This document shows positions 8,270-17,651 of a DNA stretch of 36,395 bases, piece after piece. Numbering within the stretch: the stretch's first letter is position 1; each line of letters begins with the position of its first letter. Under the pieces are notes generated by a model. The model was given only the letters and a program-made list of their open reading frames with translations, did no database searches and was not told the origin of the DNA. Source of the stretch: Candidatus Krumholzibacteriia bacterium. Its GTDB lineage: Bacteria; Krumholzibacteriota; Krumholzibacteriia; LZORAL124-64-63. Where the stretch lies: positions 1 through 36,395 of the forward strand of contig JAGLCY010000101.1 of NCBI GenBank assembly GCA_023270185.1, given 5' to 3'. A program made the position numbers and the translations under genes.

Positions 8270-9670
8270 ATGTTCGGAAGGATCCGCTTTACTCATATCT
8301 CAGTTGTGGCTGCCCTCCTGATGTTCGGAGCGTTCGGCGCCCTGGCTCAGGACGGAGACACCGTCTCCACGGCTACTGCTGACATCGTCGCCCCTGGCGA
8401 TGAGTACAAGACAGTACCTATTTCCCTGGATGTTCAGGAAGCTGAAATCGGGACCGTGCTGCGTTCCCTGGCCGGATTTTCCGGGACCAACATCGTGGCG
8501 TCTCCCCGAGTCCAGGGCAAGGTCACGGTCAAGTTGGAAGACGTGCCCTGGGAAGAGGCTCTCGCCGTCATCCTGAAGGCCCACAGCTTCGGCTACGTCG
8601 AAGAGCAGGGCATTTACCGCATCGACACGTCCGAGGAACTCCGCAAGGAGGAACTGGACATACAGCGTGCGCGCAAACAGGTCGAGGACCTGGCCATACT
8701 GAACCTCGGCATGGTGAACCTTCATTACGCCAACGCCGAAGAGACCAAGGACGCGCTGGAGGAGATGTTGACGGAACGCGGCAACATCGACGTCGATGTG
8801 CGTACCAACAGCCTGATCATCAACGATGTCCAGGAACGGGTGGCTCTCATCATGGATATGGCGACGGACCTGGATACCAAGACGCCTCAGGTGGAGATCA
8901 ACGCCCGCCTGATCGATCTTGACTCCAAGGCCACGCGTGAACTGGGCGTAAGCTGGGGTGTGGCCAATCCCCAGTCCGGCGGCGTGGATGCCATCACGGG
9001 TGAGCTCAATTTCAACAAGCTGGGTATTACCAACCCCATCCAAAATCCCGCCGGCGCCATGCAGGTCGGTGTGGTGCAGGATTGGGGATCGGTTATGGCG
9101 AAGGTCGAGGCCCTCGAGGTCGCGAACAAGGCCCATTTGATCAGTAATCCGATCATCACCACCACGGACAACCGCGAAGCGAAGATCCTGGTGGGTCAGA
9201 AGATTCCGCTGATCGTTTCCGATGAGGCCGGCAACGCCATCACGCAGCTGACCACCGTCGGTATCATGCTGATGGTCACGCCGCACATCAACAAGGACAA
9301 CCAGATCACCCTGGACGTCCACAACGAGGTCAGCGACCTGTCCGCCCAGGCCACCGTGCAGGGTGGTGTCATCATCAACACCAGTGAATCCGATACCCGG
9401 GTTCTGGTGGAGAACGGTGAAACCGCCATCATCGCGGGCCTGATCCGGTCGATCGACGGCAAACTCGAAAGCGGTATTCCCCTGCTGATGGACATCCCCC
9501 TGTTGGGTGGCCTGTTCAAGCATACGACGAACACCAAGGTCAGTCGCGAGCTGGTCATCTTCGTGACGCCGACGATTGTCAGCGCTGAATACATGCAGCG
9601 GGACCAGATCATCGAGGGATCCGAGATCATCTACGATCCCGCGGAAGTCTCGAACGTCAAATTGAACTAG
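8270..9670 (+). CDS. pilQ: type IV pilus secretin PilQ (short form)
   Basis: STN domain, NolW region, secretin signature (VPLLGDIPLLGGLFK-like: GIPLLMDIPLLGGLFKHTTNTKVSRELVIFVTPTIV). Confidence 0.94.
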   Translation: MFGRIRFTHISVVAALLMFGAFGALAQDGDTVSTATADIVAPGDEYKTVPISLDVQEAEIGTVLRSLAGFSGTNIVASPRVQGKVTVKLEDVPWEEALAVILKAHSFGYVEEQGIYRIDTSEELRKEELDIQRARKQVEDLAILNLGMVNLHYANAEETKDALEEMLTERGNIDVDVRTNSLIINDVQERVALIMDMATDLDTKTPQVEINARLIDLDSKATRELGVSWGVANPQSGGVDAITGELNFNKLGITNPIQNPAGAMQVGVVQDWGSVMAKVEALEVANKAHLISNPIITTTDNREAKILVGQKIPLIVSDEAGNAITQLTTVGIMLMVTPHINKDNQITLDVHNEVSDLSAQATVQGGVIINTSESDTRVLVENGETAIIAGLIRSIDGKLESGIPLLMDIPLLGGLFKHTTNTKVSRELVIFVTPTIVSAEYMQRDQIIEGSEIIYDPAEVSNVKLN

Positions 9671-9700
9671 ACTTCCGAGACAACAGGTTTTCCGAAACCG

Positions 9701-9727
9701 GCCCCCCGGGATTGTACCCCGGGGGGC
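9701..9727 (+). terminator. hairpin terminator after pilQ
   Basis: GCCCCCCGGG-ATTGTAC-CCCGGGGGGC followed by ATTGTATT. Confidence 0.7.
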
Positions 9728-9746
9728 ATTGTATTAGGATGGGGGC

Positions 9747-10283
9747 ATGTGGACCTCATTCATAGGCTTCATGGCCAGCGGAAAATCGACCCTTACCCGC
9801 CGGCTTCAGGCATCTACCAACCGCCCGGCCGTCTTTCTCGATGAAATCATCGTCGAGAAAGTCGGCTGTTCCATTGCGGAGATGTTCGCATCCACCGGGG
9901 AAGCTGATTTCCGGGAACATGAACTGGCCGCCCTGCGCGAACTGGATCCGGCCCGAAACCTGGTGATGGACACCGGCGGCGGAATTGTTCACACGGCGTC
10001 CGCGGTGGAATTGCTGAGGGAACGGGGAGTGGTCATCTGGCTGGACGCGTCCTGGGACGTGATCCGTTCGCGTCTGAAAGCGGAACCCCCATCGGAACGC
10101 CCTTTGGTCGAAAGTCTGGGTTGGGCTGGTCTGGAGGAGCTCTTCCGCCGGCGAAGGCCGCTTTACGCAGCGGCGGCGGATTTCCGTCTGCGCAGTGGGG
10201 AGCTGGACGGGGAGCATCTCGCGCGAATATCGAGGCTGCGCAGCCTGATCTGGGAACGCCGACGGGGTGGTGAGACGCGATGA
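9747..10283 (+). CDS. aroK: shikimate kinase-like P-loop kinase
   Basis: FIGFMASGKSTLTRRL Walker A, FLDEIIVEKVGCSIAEMFASTGEADFREHE, DTGGGIV motif. Confidence 0.8.
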   Translation: MWTSFIGFMASGKSTLTRRLQASTNRPAVFLDEIIVEKVGCSIAEMFASTGEADFREHELAALRELDPARNLVMDTGGGIVHTASAVELLRERGVVIWLDASWDVIRSRLKAEPPSERPLVESLGWAGLEELFRRRRPLYAAAADFRLRSGELDGEHLARISRLRSLIWERRRGGETR

Positions 10284-10864
10284 GGGTCATTGCCGGGCGC
10301 TGGAAAGGCCGTCGTCTGAACTCTCCCGTCGGGGACGAGGTCAGGCCCACTACGGACCGGGTCAAGGAAGCCCTGTTCAACATCCTGGGTCCCGAGGTAA
10401 GGGATTGCCTTTTCCTGGACCTGTGCTGCGGAGCGGGGGGGCTGGGAATAGAGGCACTCAGCCGAGGCGCCGCAGGAGCCGTCTTCATTGATCTTTCCCG
10501 CAAGAGCCTGGCCTTGGCCCGCGAGAACCTGGACTCCTGCGGAGTTGAGCGGGATGTTGCCCAGCTGGTCTGCGCCGAAGCCGTGGCCTGGTTGAACCAC
10601 TGGAAACCGACTGACGAACCGAGGCGATGGGTGCTCGTTGCGGATCCGCCCTACCGCAGCCAGGTCGCCGGGGCTATCATGAAGGAACTGGAGAGGTTGG
10701 CGGATGTGCCCGGATTTCTGACGGGGATCATCGAGCACGGATCCCGAACCCCGGATCTGCCCGCGGCAGCCCCGGGCCGACTTTTGTGGCGGACACGTCG
10801 CTACGGGGAAAGTTATTTGGCTGTGGCCCGCATGAGGTCCGCCGACCCACAGGAAGGAGAGTGA
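10280..10864 (+). CDS. rsmD: 16S rRNA (guanine966-N2)-methyltransferase RsmD
   Basis: MRVIAGRWKGRRL, RPTTDRVKEALFNIL, FLDLCCGAGGLGIEALSRGA, VLVADPPY. Confidence 0.93.
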   Translation: MRVIAGRWKGRRLNSPVGDEVRPTTDRVKEALFNILGPEVRDCLFLDLCCGAGGLGIEALSRGAAGAVFIDLSRKSLALARENLDSCGVERDVAQLVCAEAVAWLNHWKPTDEPRRWVLVADPPYRSQVAGAIMKELERLADVPGFLTGIIEHGSRTPDLPAAAPGRLLWRTRRYGESYLAVARMRSADPQEGE

Positions 10865-10866
10865 CC

Positions 10867-11343
10867 GTGGAACGACATATTCTGTACCCGGGATCGTTCG
10901 ACCCGGTGACGCTGGGCCACATCGACATCATCAAGAGGGCCTTGAAGCTTTTCGACAAGGTGACCGTCGTGGTGGTCAAGAAGGGGAAGGCGGATTTGCT
11001 GGAAATCGACGAGCGTGTCGATCTCTTCCGGGAATCGGTGAAGGGGCTCGGGAACGTGGAAGTCCATCCCTTCGACGGATTGATGGTGGACGAAGTCTCG
11101 AAACGCGGAGCCGACGCGGTCATCCGAGGCATCAGGACGCAGGGGGACTACGAACACGAGTGGAGCCTGGCCGGAGTCAACGCGTTGCTGGCGTCCGACA
11201 TCGAGTACATCTATTTGTTGGCTCGCCCTGATATGGCCGCGGTGAGCAGCACCCTGGTGCGGGATGTCATCCGTCACGGCGGCCCGTTGGAAAAACTGGT
11301 GCCGGCGCCTGTGGCCAAGGCCCTGGCCGGACGCGAATTTTGA
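10867..11343 (+). CDS. coaD: phosphopantetheine adenylyltransferase
   Basis: GTG start; ILYPGSFDPVTLGHIDIIKRALKLFD, AVIRGIRTQGDYEHEWSLAGVN, SSTLVRDVIRHGG. Confidence 0.95.
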   Translation: MERHILYPGSFDPVTLGHIDIIKRALKLFDKVTVVVVKKGKADLLEIDERVDLFRESVKGLGNVEVHPFDGLMVDEVSKRGADAVIRGIRTQGDYEHEWSLAGVNALLASDIEYIYLLARPDMAAVSSTLVRDVIRHGGPLEKLVPAPVAKALAGREF

Positions 11344-11396
11344 CGTTTTCCGATTAACCGTTAACCACGATTGGCACTTTCCGGAGGATTGAATCC

Positions 11397-12416
11397 GTGT
11401 TTCTGGATATAGCTACCATCACGTTGGAGTCAGGCAAGGGGGGAGGCGGTTGCGTTTCGACCCGTCGCGAGAAGTATATGCCGCGCGGCGGACCTGACGG
11501 GGGCAACGGCGGAACCGGAGGATCGGTCTGGTTACAGGCGACGGATGAAATGTCGACCCTGCTCGATTTTCGCTACCGTCGTAAATACAAAGCCGCGCCC
11601 GGCAAAGCCGGAGGCGGAAACCGTCGCACCGGGCCTGACGGAGACGACATCACCCTACTAATCCCGTGTGGTACCGCCATCTATAACCAGGATGACGACA
11701 CCATGCTCGGTGATCTTTTGGAAAACGGTCAGAAGCTGCTTTTAGCCGCCGGAGGCCGTGGTGGCAAGGGAAACTGGGAATTCCGCAATCCCCGGAACCA
11801 GACCCCCATGCATGCCCAGCCGGGCCGACCGGGCAAGCAGGTCACCATCCGTCTGGAGTTGAAGCTCATTGCAGACATCGGCCTGGTGGGGGAACCGAAC
11901 GCGGGCAAAAGCACCCTGCTTTCGGTGGTAACCTCGGCCCGACCCAAGGTTGCGGATTATCCCTTCACCACCCTTGTGCCCAACCTGGGAATCGTTGATC
12001 TGGGAGATTTCAACAGCTGCACCCTGGCCGATATCCCCGGCTTGATCGAGGGGGCCGCCGAGGGCAAGGGCCTCGGTCACGAATTTCTTCGGCATGTGGA
12101 ACGAACGCGGGCCCTGCTCTTGCTGGTTGATCCATCCCTGGAACCGCCGCGCCGCGCCCTGGATGTCCTGCGGGCGGAGCTGAAACGCCACGACCGGCGG
12201 TTGGCGGAATTGCCCTACGCCGTCCTGGTGACAAAACAGGATCTGCTGGATGAAGCGGGCGCGGCCGAAGCCGTGGACATGGTTCGCGAATGGGGCCGTG
12301 ACAATGGGGCCCTCGAGGTGCTGCCCATTTCTTCAGCCACCGGTCAGGGTATTGGGGAATTGAAAAAGCTTCTCTTGAGGCTTTACCGTAGAAATTCCTC
12401 GGAAAGTATTGATTAA
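11397..12416 (+). CDS. obgE: Obg/CgtA family GTPase
   Basis: FLDIATITLESGKGGGGCVSTRREKYMPRGGPDGGNGG Obg fold; GEPNAGKSTLLS G1; DIPGLIEGAAEGKGLGHEFLRH G3. Confidence 0.96.
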   Translation: MFLDIATITLESGKGGGGCVSTRREKYMPRGGPDGGNGGTGGSVWLQATDEMSTLLDFRYRRKYKAAPGKAGGGNRRTGPDGDDITLLIPCGTAIYNQDDDTMLGDLLENGQKLLLAAGGRGGKGNWEFRNPRNQTPMHAQPGRPGKQVTIRLELKLIADIGLVGEPNAGKSTLLSVVTSARPKVADYPFTTLVPNLGIVDLGDFNSCTLADIPGLIEGAAEGKGLGHEFLRHVERTRALLLLVDPSLEPPRRALDVLRAELKRHDRRLAELPYAVLVTKQDLLDEAGAAEAVDMVREWGRDNGALEVLPISSATGQGIGELKKLLLRLYRRNSSESID

Positions 12417-12453
12417 AAACAAATTAAACGTCCTCCCGGGCTGGAATTAATAA

Positions 12454-13365
12454 GTGACCAGACACAGGACCAACGTAGGGGTCCCGCAAGGGGAGGAACA
12501 CCATCTCAAACCGGATCATCCCCACTGGCCCAAGCTGTGGGGCCAAATGAATGATCCACCGGCAGAAATCCATGCCCGTGGCGCACTGCCAATCCTGAGT
12601 GAACCCTCCATTGCAATTGTGGGCACTCGTCGGGCCACGGCGCGTGGCCTGGCCGTTGCCCGGGCAATCTCCGCGGAGTTGGCCGCCCACGGGTGGGTCA
12701 TCGTCAGCGGTCTGGCGTTGGGCATTGATGGTGAAGCCCATCGCGGCGCCCTTTCGGTTCAGGGCAGGAGCGTGGGGGTCATGGCCACCGGAATCGACAG
12801 GATGTATCCCAGCGCTCACCGCGGCCTGCGGGGTAGGCTGGAAGTGGAGGGCTGCAGCCTGACGGAGTTTCCGCCTGGAACGCCACCACTGAAACATCAT
12901 TTCCCCCGGCGCAATCGTTTGATTGCCGGTATGGTCCAGGGAGTGATCGTGGTGGAGGCTCCCCGAAAGAGCGGGGCCATGCTGACGGCAATGCTGGCTC
13001 TGGACTACGACCGTGAGGTTTTCGCGGTTCCGGGACCGGTTGACCTGGACACCAGCCGCGGTTGTCATCACCTTCTGCGCGAAGGCGCCCATTTGTTGGA
13101 AAGTGTCGACGACGTTACCCGGGTGCTGGGTCGACCTGACCCGCTGCGGGAAATGAAGACGAATTTTCCTGAACCGATCTCCGGCAGTGCCGCTTGTTGG
13201 ATCATGGATCGACTCGATCTTGAAGGAGTATCGCGTGATCGTTTGCGGGAGCTATGGCCCGGCGCCGAGGAGTCTTGGCAGGAAGGTCTTCTTGCCCTGG
13301 AACTGGCCGGACTGATCCGGAGGTTGCCCGGCGGACGACTTGCCCGTAGAATCTGGTCGGGATGA
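12454..13365 (+). CDS. dprA: DNA processing protein DprA
   Basis: IAIVGTRRATARGLAVARAIS...VSGLALGIDGEAHRGAL...FPRRNRLIAGMVQGVIVVEAPRKSGAMLTAMLALDYDREVFAVPGPVD. GTG start. Confidence 0.94.
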   Translation: MTRHRTNVGVPQGEEHHLKPDHPHWPKLWGQMNDPPAEIHARGALPILSEPSIAIVGTRRATARGLAVARAISAELAAHGWVIVSGLALGIDGEAHRGALSVQGRSVGVMATGIDRMYPSAHRGLRGRLEVEGCSLTEFPPGTPPLKHHFPRRNRLIAGMVQGVIVVEAPRKSGAMLTAMLALDYDREVFAVPGPVDLDTSRGCHHLLREGAHLLESVDDVTRVLGRPDPLREMKTNFPEPISGSAACWIMDRLDLEGVSRDRLRELWPGAEESWQEGLLALELAGLIRRLPGGRLARRIWSG

Positions 13366-13383
13366 TGGTTTGCCCGACACGAC

Positions 13384-14295
13384 ATGGAGTTTACGATGAC
13401 CTCCCGGCCCCGGCAGTTGATCGATTTCGGCCTGCTGTATCTTCTGTTCCTGCTTGCTCGTCCTTTGCCACGTGGCTTCATGCTGGCCATCGGCAGAGGC
13501 ATTGGCACCTTTGTGTGGAAGGTGGTTGGATTCCGGCGCCAAGTCGTTATGGACAATCTTCGCCACGCTTTCGGCGCCGAAATGGATGAGCCCGCGTTGA
13601 GGGAACTGGCACATTCCTTCTACCGTAACCTGGGCATGACACTCATGGAGTTCCTTGCCTTTCCGGGGATGAAGGAAACCGATTTTGTCGAACTGGTCGC
13701 GATGAATGGCAAGGAGCATTTTTTACGGTTGGTGGAAAAAGGCGGCGGGGCGTTGCTGGTCTCCGGCCACTTCGGAAATTGGGAAATGATGGGGGCCAGA
13801 GTTGCGGCGGAAGGGCAGAAGGTAAGCTTCATCGTCAAGGAGCAGACTAATTCCCGGGTGGACCGCATACAGAACGACATTCGGCACAAGGCAGGGATCG
13901 GAACCATCCGCGCCGGTGGAGCTTCGATAAGGGAAATGATCAGGGCCCTGCGCAAAAAGGAATTGATCGGATTGGTCGGTGACCAGGACGGGGGACCCGA
14001 AGGGTATTTCACCGAGTTTCTGGGTCGTCAAGCCTCGGTGTTCCGGGGCACCGCGTATTTTGCCTGGAAGCTCAAGGTCCCCATCATCACAGGATTCATT
14101 TTCAGGCAGCCGGATGGAAGTCACCTGATGGAAATCGATGCTCCCTTCGCCGCCGAGCCCGATTGGGATGAGGAAACGGCTGTGGCCCGTTTGACGGAGA
14201 TCCATGTGAAGCGCCTGGAAGCCGCCGTCCGCAAGGCGCCTGACCAGTACTTCTGGTTGCACCGGCGCTGGAAGACCAGACCTCCCGGCGAATGA
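13384..14295 (+). CDS. lipid A biosynthesis lauroyl/lysophospholipid acyltransferase (LpxL/HtrB family)
   Basis: GGALLVSGHFGNWEMMGARVAAEG HX4-type motif; YFWLHRRWKTRPPGE C-terminus. Confidence 0.92.
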   Translation: MEFTMTSRPRQLIDFGLLYLLFLLARPLPRGFMLAIGRGIGTFVWKVVGFRRQVVMDNLRHAFGAEMDEPALRELAHSFYRNLGMTLMEFLAFPGMKETDFVELVAMNGKEHFLRLVEKGGGALLVSGHFGNWEMMGARVAAEGQKVSFIVKEQTNSRVDRIQNDIRHKAGIGTIRAGGASIREMIRALRKKELIGLVGDQDGGPEGYFTEFLGRQASVFRGTAYFAWKLKVPIITGFIFRQPDGSHLMEIDAPFAAEPDWDEETAVARLTEIHVKRLEAAVRKAPDQYFWLHRRWKTRPPGE

Positions 14296-14311
14296 ATCGA
14301 TCCCCGATTCT

Positions 14312-14617
14312 TTAACCGTTGTGAAACCCGATGTTCTGACCGGCTTCCGGCTGACCGGCCAGTTTGATTTCCCCGTGAGCCCCTTCAAATCGTTCGATGT
14401 TCACCGCGAGGGATTTCTGCAGGGCTTTGGCCGATTGCGGGGTCATGATGATCCGCGCGTGGACCTTGCTCTTGGGCATCCCGGGAACCAGACGGGCGAA
14501 ATCGAGTATGAATTCAGCCGGACTGTGGGAGATGAGGGTCAGGTTCGAGTAGATTCCTTCGGCTTCCTTTTCACCCAGGTCCAGGGTGATGCGCTGCTGG
14601 GGGGGCTTGTTTTCCAT
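14312..14617 (-). CDS. DUF3467-like small protein
   Basis: MENKPPQQRITLDLGEKEAEGIYSNLTLISHSPAEFILDFARLVPGMPKSKVHARIIMTPQSAKALQKSL is typical of DUF3467; internal ATG at 14617. Confidence 0.85.
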   Translation of the reverse strand: MENKPPQQRITLDLGEKEAEGIYSNLTLISHSPAEFILDFARLVPGMPKSKVHARIIMTPQSAKALQKSLAVNIERFEGAHGEIKLAGQPEAGQNIGFHNG

Positions 14618-14739
14618 GGGATCTCCTTGGTCGAATTGACACCCGGGACCGGGGGTGATAGCTTCCCTCGCGCGGTTCATGTCGGCCGCTGAGCGCCAGT
14701 CCCGGCGTTACAATACACATTCCCAACAAAGAAGGGGCC

Positions 14740-15723
14740 ATGAGCCCGAAATACAAGGACATCATTGACGGTTTATCCGGACGGCGGTTGGCCGTCATCG
14801 GCGACAGTATGCTCGACCGGTTCCTTTGGGGCCGGGTCGACCGCATCAGTCCGGAAGCCCCCGTCCCCGTGGTTCGTCTTGAAAGTGAGACTACCAAACT
14901 CGGCGGCGCCGCCAATGTGGCGGCCAATATCTGCGCCCTAGGAGCCCAGGCGGTCCTGTTCGGATTGTGCGGCAAGGACGAAGCTGCCGGTCAGTTGAAG
15001 AACCTGCTTGCCGAGCGGGGCATAGATTCGGCCGGTTTGATCGAGACGAAAGCCCGTCCCACCACCATCAAGACCCGTATCCTCGCTCACAGCCAGCAGG
15101 TGGTCCGCACGGATCGCGAGGACGATCGGCCGGTTGACGGGGAGATCGTAGAGATGCTGGTTTCCAGGCTGGCCGGGTTGGGCCCTTTCGACGGGTTTGT
15201 CCTGAGCGACTACGGCAAGGGCCTGTTGACCGACGAAGCCCTGGCGGCCTTCATCTCCGCCGGCCGCACCCTGGGGATTCCCCTGGTAGTCGATCCCAAG
15301 AAGGGGGACTACAGCCAGTACCGCGGGGTGACTTCGTTGACGCCGAATCAGAAAGAGGCCGAACAGTCCTGCGCCATGAACATCACCGATGGGGCCAGCC
15401 TCAAATCCGCCGGAGCCAAACTGCTTGAACGGACCGAAGCGGAAGCTGTCCTGATCACTCGCGGGGAACACGGGATGGCTCTTTTCCAAAAGGATGGCGG
15501 AGAATTCCACCTGGAGACCGAGGCCACCACGGTCTACGATGTGACCGGAGCGGGGGACACGGTCATCGCCGTCTACACCACCGCCCTGGCCGGGGGCGCG
15601 TCTTTCGCCGAGGCCGCCGATCTGGCCAATCACGCCGCCGGACTGGCCGTCCGCGAACTGGGTACGGCCACGGTGACATCCGCCCAGTTGGCCGCCTCCC
15701 TGAACGAAAAGGAACAGGGCTGA
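14740..15723 (+). CDS. rfaE1: D-glycero-beta-D-manno-heptose-7-phosphate kinase (HldE domain I / RfaE1)
   Basis: PfkB fold: LAVIGDSMLDRFLWGRVDRISPEAPVPVV, TTVYDVTGAGDTVIAVY. Confidence 0.94.
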   Translation: MSPKYKDIIDGLSGRRLAVIGDSMLDRFLWGRVDRISPEAPVPVVRLESETTKLGGAANVAANICALGAQAVLFGLCGKDEAAGQLKNLLAERGIDSAGLIETKARPTTIKTRILAHSQQVVRTDREDDRPVDGEIVEMLVSRLAGLGPFDGFVLSDYGKGLLTDEALAAFISAGRTLGIPLVVDPKKGDYSQYRGVTSLTPNQKEAEQSCAMNITDGASLKSAGAKLLERTEAEAVLITRGEHGMALFQKDGGEFHLETEATTVYDVTGAGDTVIAVYTTALAGGASFAEAADLANHAAGLAVRELGTATVTSAQLAASLNEKEQG

Positions 15724-16211
15724 TGGAGGGATTCTCGCGCGGAGAAGTGTTGAACCGGGATCAGTTGCGTCAGTGGGGGGAGGCAGTCCATGCCGCCGGC
15801 CGCACCATCGCCTTCACAAATGGGTGTTTTGATCTTCTTCACAGCGGCCATTTGGCCAGCCTGACCCAGGCCTCGGAAAACGCCGACGAACTCGTGGTTG
15901 CCCTCAATAGCGACGCATCCGTCCTCCAACTCAAGGGGCCTGGACGTCCCCTCCTGCCAGAGATTGATCGAGCCGCGCTGATTGCCGCCTTGCGGCCTGT
16001 TTCCGCGGTCACTATTTTTGCCGAGCCGACACCGCTGGAGACCATTCTCCAGATCAGGCCCGACGTGCTCGTCAAGGGGTCCGAGTACACCGAAGAGGAC
16101 ATCGTGGGGGCTCCGGAAGTGAAATCCTGGGGCGGCCGCGTCGTTCGCGTGCCGATGGTGCCCGGCTGGTCGACCTCGCAGATCATCGCTGCCATCAGGC
16201 AACTGCCCTGA
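15723..16211 (+). CDS. rfaE2: D-glycero-beta-D-manno-heptose 1-phosphate adenylyltransferase (RfaE2)
   Basis: FTNGCFDLLHSGHLASLTQAS nucleotidyltransferase motif; TGATG overlap with rfaE1. Confidence 0.94.
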   Translation: MEGFSRGEVLNRDQLRQWGEAVHAAGRTIAFTNGCFDLLHSGHLASLTQASENADELVVALNSDASVLQLKGPGRPLLPEIDRAALIAALRPVSAVTIFAEPTPLETILQIRPDVLVKGSEYTEEDIVGAPEVKSWGGRVVRVPMVPGWSTSQIIAAIRQLP

Positions 16212-16268
16212 CCGGTCCGGTGGTCCACCCAGTACAATAGAGCCCTTTCCGGGCTTCAAGGAGACGTC

Positions 16269-17585
16269 ATGAGCAGGATCAAGGTCATCATCCTCGGCGC
16301 AGCGGGTCGGGATTTCCACAACTTCAATTGTGTCTACAGGGGCAACGAGGCCTACGAAGTGGTAGCCTTCACCGCCACTCAGATTCCCGATATCGATGGC
16401 CGGAAGTATCCCGCCGAACTGGCCGGTGATCTTTATCCCGGGGGAATTCCCATCGAGGACGAAAAAGACCTGGTCGCCCTGATGGGCAAGTACAATCCGG
16501 ACATGTGTGTCATGTCCTACAGCGACCGTTCCTACCAGCAGGTGATGAGTCTGGCGTCGATCGTCAACGCGGCGGGCGTCGATTTCACCATGCTGGGCGA
16601 AAGTGAAAACCAGATCAAGAGCACCAAGCCCGTGATCAGCGTGGGCGCCGTGCGGACCGGCTGTGGCAAGAGCCAGACCAGTCGGCGTATCTGTGAGATC
16701 CTGAGGGCCGCGGGCAAGAAGGTCGTGGCCATCCGCCACCCGATGCCCTACGGCGATCTGGTCGCCCAGAAGGTCCAACGGTTTGCAGAAGTCGCGGACC
16801 TGGAGAAACACAAGTGCACCATCGAGGAGATGGAGGAGTACGAACCTCACATCATGGCCGGCGGCGTGATCTACTCAGGCGTCGACTACGAAGCCATTCT
16901 GCGTGAGGCCGAGAAGGAAGCCGACATCATCCTGTGGGACGGAGGGAACAACGACACCCCGTTCTACCAGAGCGACCTGCATATCGTGGTTGCGGACCCG
17001 CACCGGCCCGGTCACGAGAGCAGCTATTTCCCCAGCGAGACCAACGTGCGCCTCGCCGATGTCGTGATCATCAACAAGGTCGTCGAGGCCGAGTTCGAGA
17101 ACATCGAACTGGTGCGCGACAACATCCGGGAAATCAATCCCGACGCGGTGATCATCGACGCGGCCAGCCCGCTGACCCTCGAAGGGGATGTGGATCTGGC
17201 CGGCAAGAAGGTCCTGGTCGTCGAAGACGGTCCGACCCTGACCCACGGTGACATGACCTATGGAGCCGGAGTGGTGGCAGCCATGCGCATGGGCGCCGAG
17301 GAACTGGTCGATCCGCGGCCCTGGGCCATCGGTAAGCTGGCGGAAACCTTCGAGCTCTACCCGGACATCGGCACCCTCCTGCCCGCCATGGGTTACGGAG
17401 ACGAGCAGGTCGCGGATCTGGAGAAGACGATCAACGCCGTCGAATGCGACGCCGTGGTGATCGGGACTCCCATCGACCTGAGCCGGATCGTCAAGATAGA
17501 CAAACCCACCGTTCGGGTTTCATACGAACTCCAGGAGATCGGCACGCCGAACCTGGAACAATTGCTGGCCAAATTCATCGGCTAG
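16269..17585 (+). CDS. P-loop protein of the cyclic 2,3-diphosphoglycerate synthetase-like / COG2403 predicted GTPase family
   Basis: KVIILGAAGRDFHNFNCVYR N-terminal domain, Walker A GAVRTGCGKSQTSRRI, RHPMPYGDL, DIILWDGGNNDTPFY. Confidence 0.82.
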   Translation: MSRIKVIILGAAGRDFHNFNCVYRGNEAYEVVAFTATQIPDIDGRKYPAELAGDLYPGGIPIEDEKDLVALMGKYNPDMCVMSYSDRSYQQVMSLASIVNAAGVDFTMLGESENQIKSTKPVISVGAVRTGCGKSQTSRRICEILRAAGKKVVAIRHPMPYGDLVAQKVQRFAEVADLEKHKCTIEEMEEYEPHIMAGGVIYSGVDYEAILREAEKEADIILWDGGNNDTPFYQSDLHIVVADPHRPGHESSYFPSETNVRLADVVIINKVVEAEFENIELVRDNIREINPDAVIIDAASPLTLEGDVDLAGKKVLVVEDGPTLTHGDMTYGAGVVAAMRMGAEELVDPRPWAIGKLAETFELYPDIGTLLPAMGYGDEQVADLEKTINAVECDAVVIGTPIDLSRIVKIDKPTVRVSYELQEIGTPNLEQLLAKFIG

Positions 17586-17600
17586 CGGAATCGCACGCCT

Positions 17601-17627
17601 GGCCGTCCGCGCGCTACGCGGTCGGCC
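17601..17627 (+). other. intergenic stem-loop upstream of sucC
   Basis: GGCCG-t-CCGCG-cgcta-CGCGG-t-CGGCC, 10 bp plus one T-T mismatch; no U-tract. Confidence 0.5.
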
Positions 17628-17651
17628 GGCGCACATTTCGGGAGGAAATAC

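Noticed and set aside
8300-9523. 407-aa minus-strand ORF opposite pilQ
   Set aside because: His/Asp/Gly-rich shadow ORF antisense to the secretin gene.
13611-13626. TGGCACATTCCTTCTA, sigma-54-like -24 element
   Set aside because: Lacks the -12 GC and lies inside the acyltransferase gene.
15630-16850. 406-aa minus-strand ORF opposite rfaE2 and the cPGS-like gene
   Set aside because: Spans two real plus-strand genes and shows no recognisable domain.
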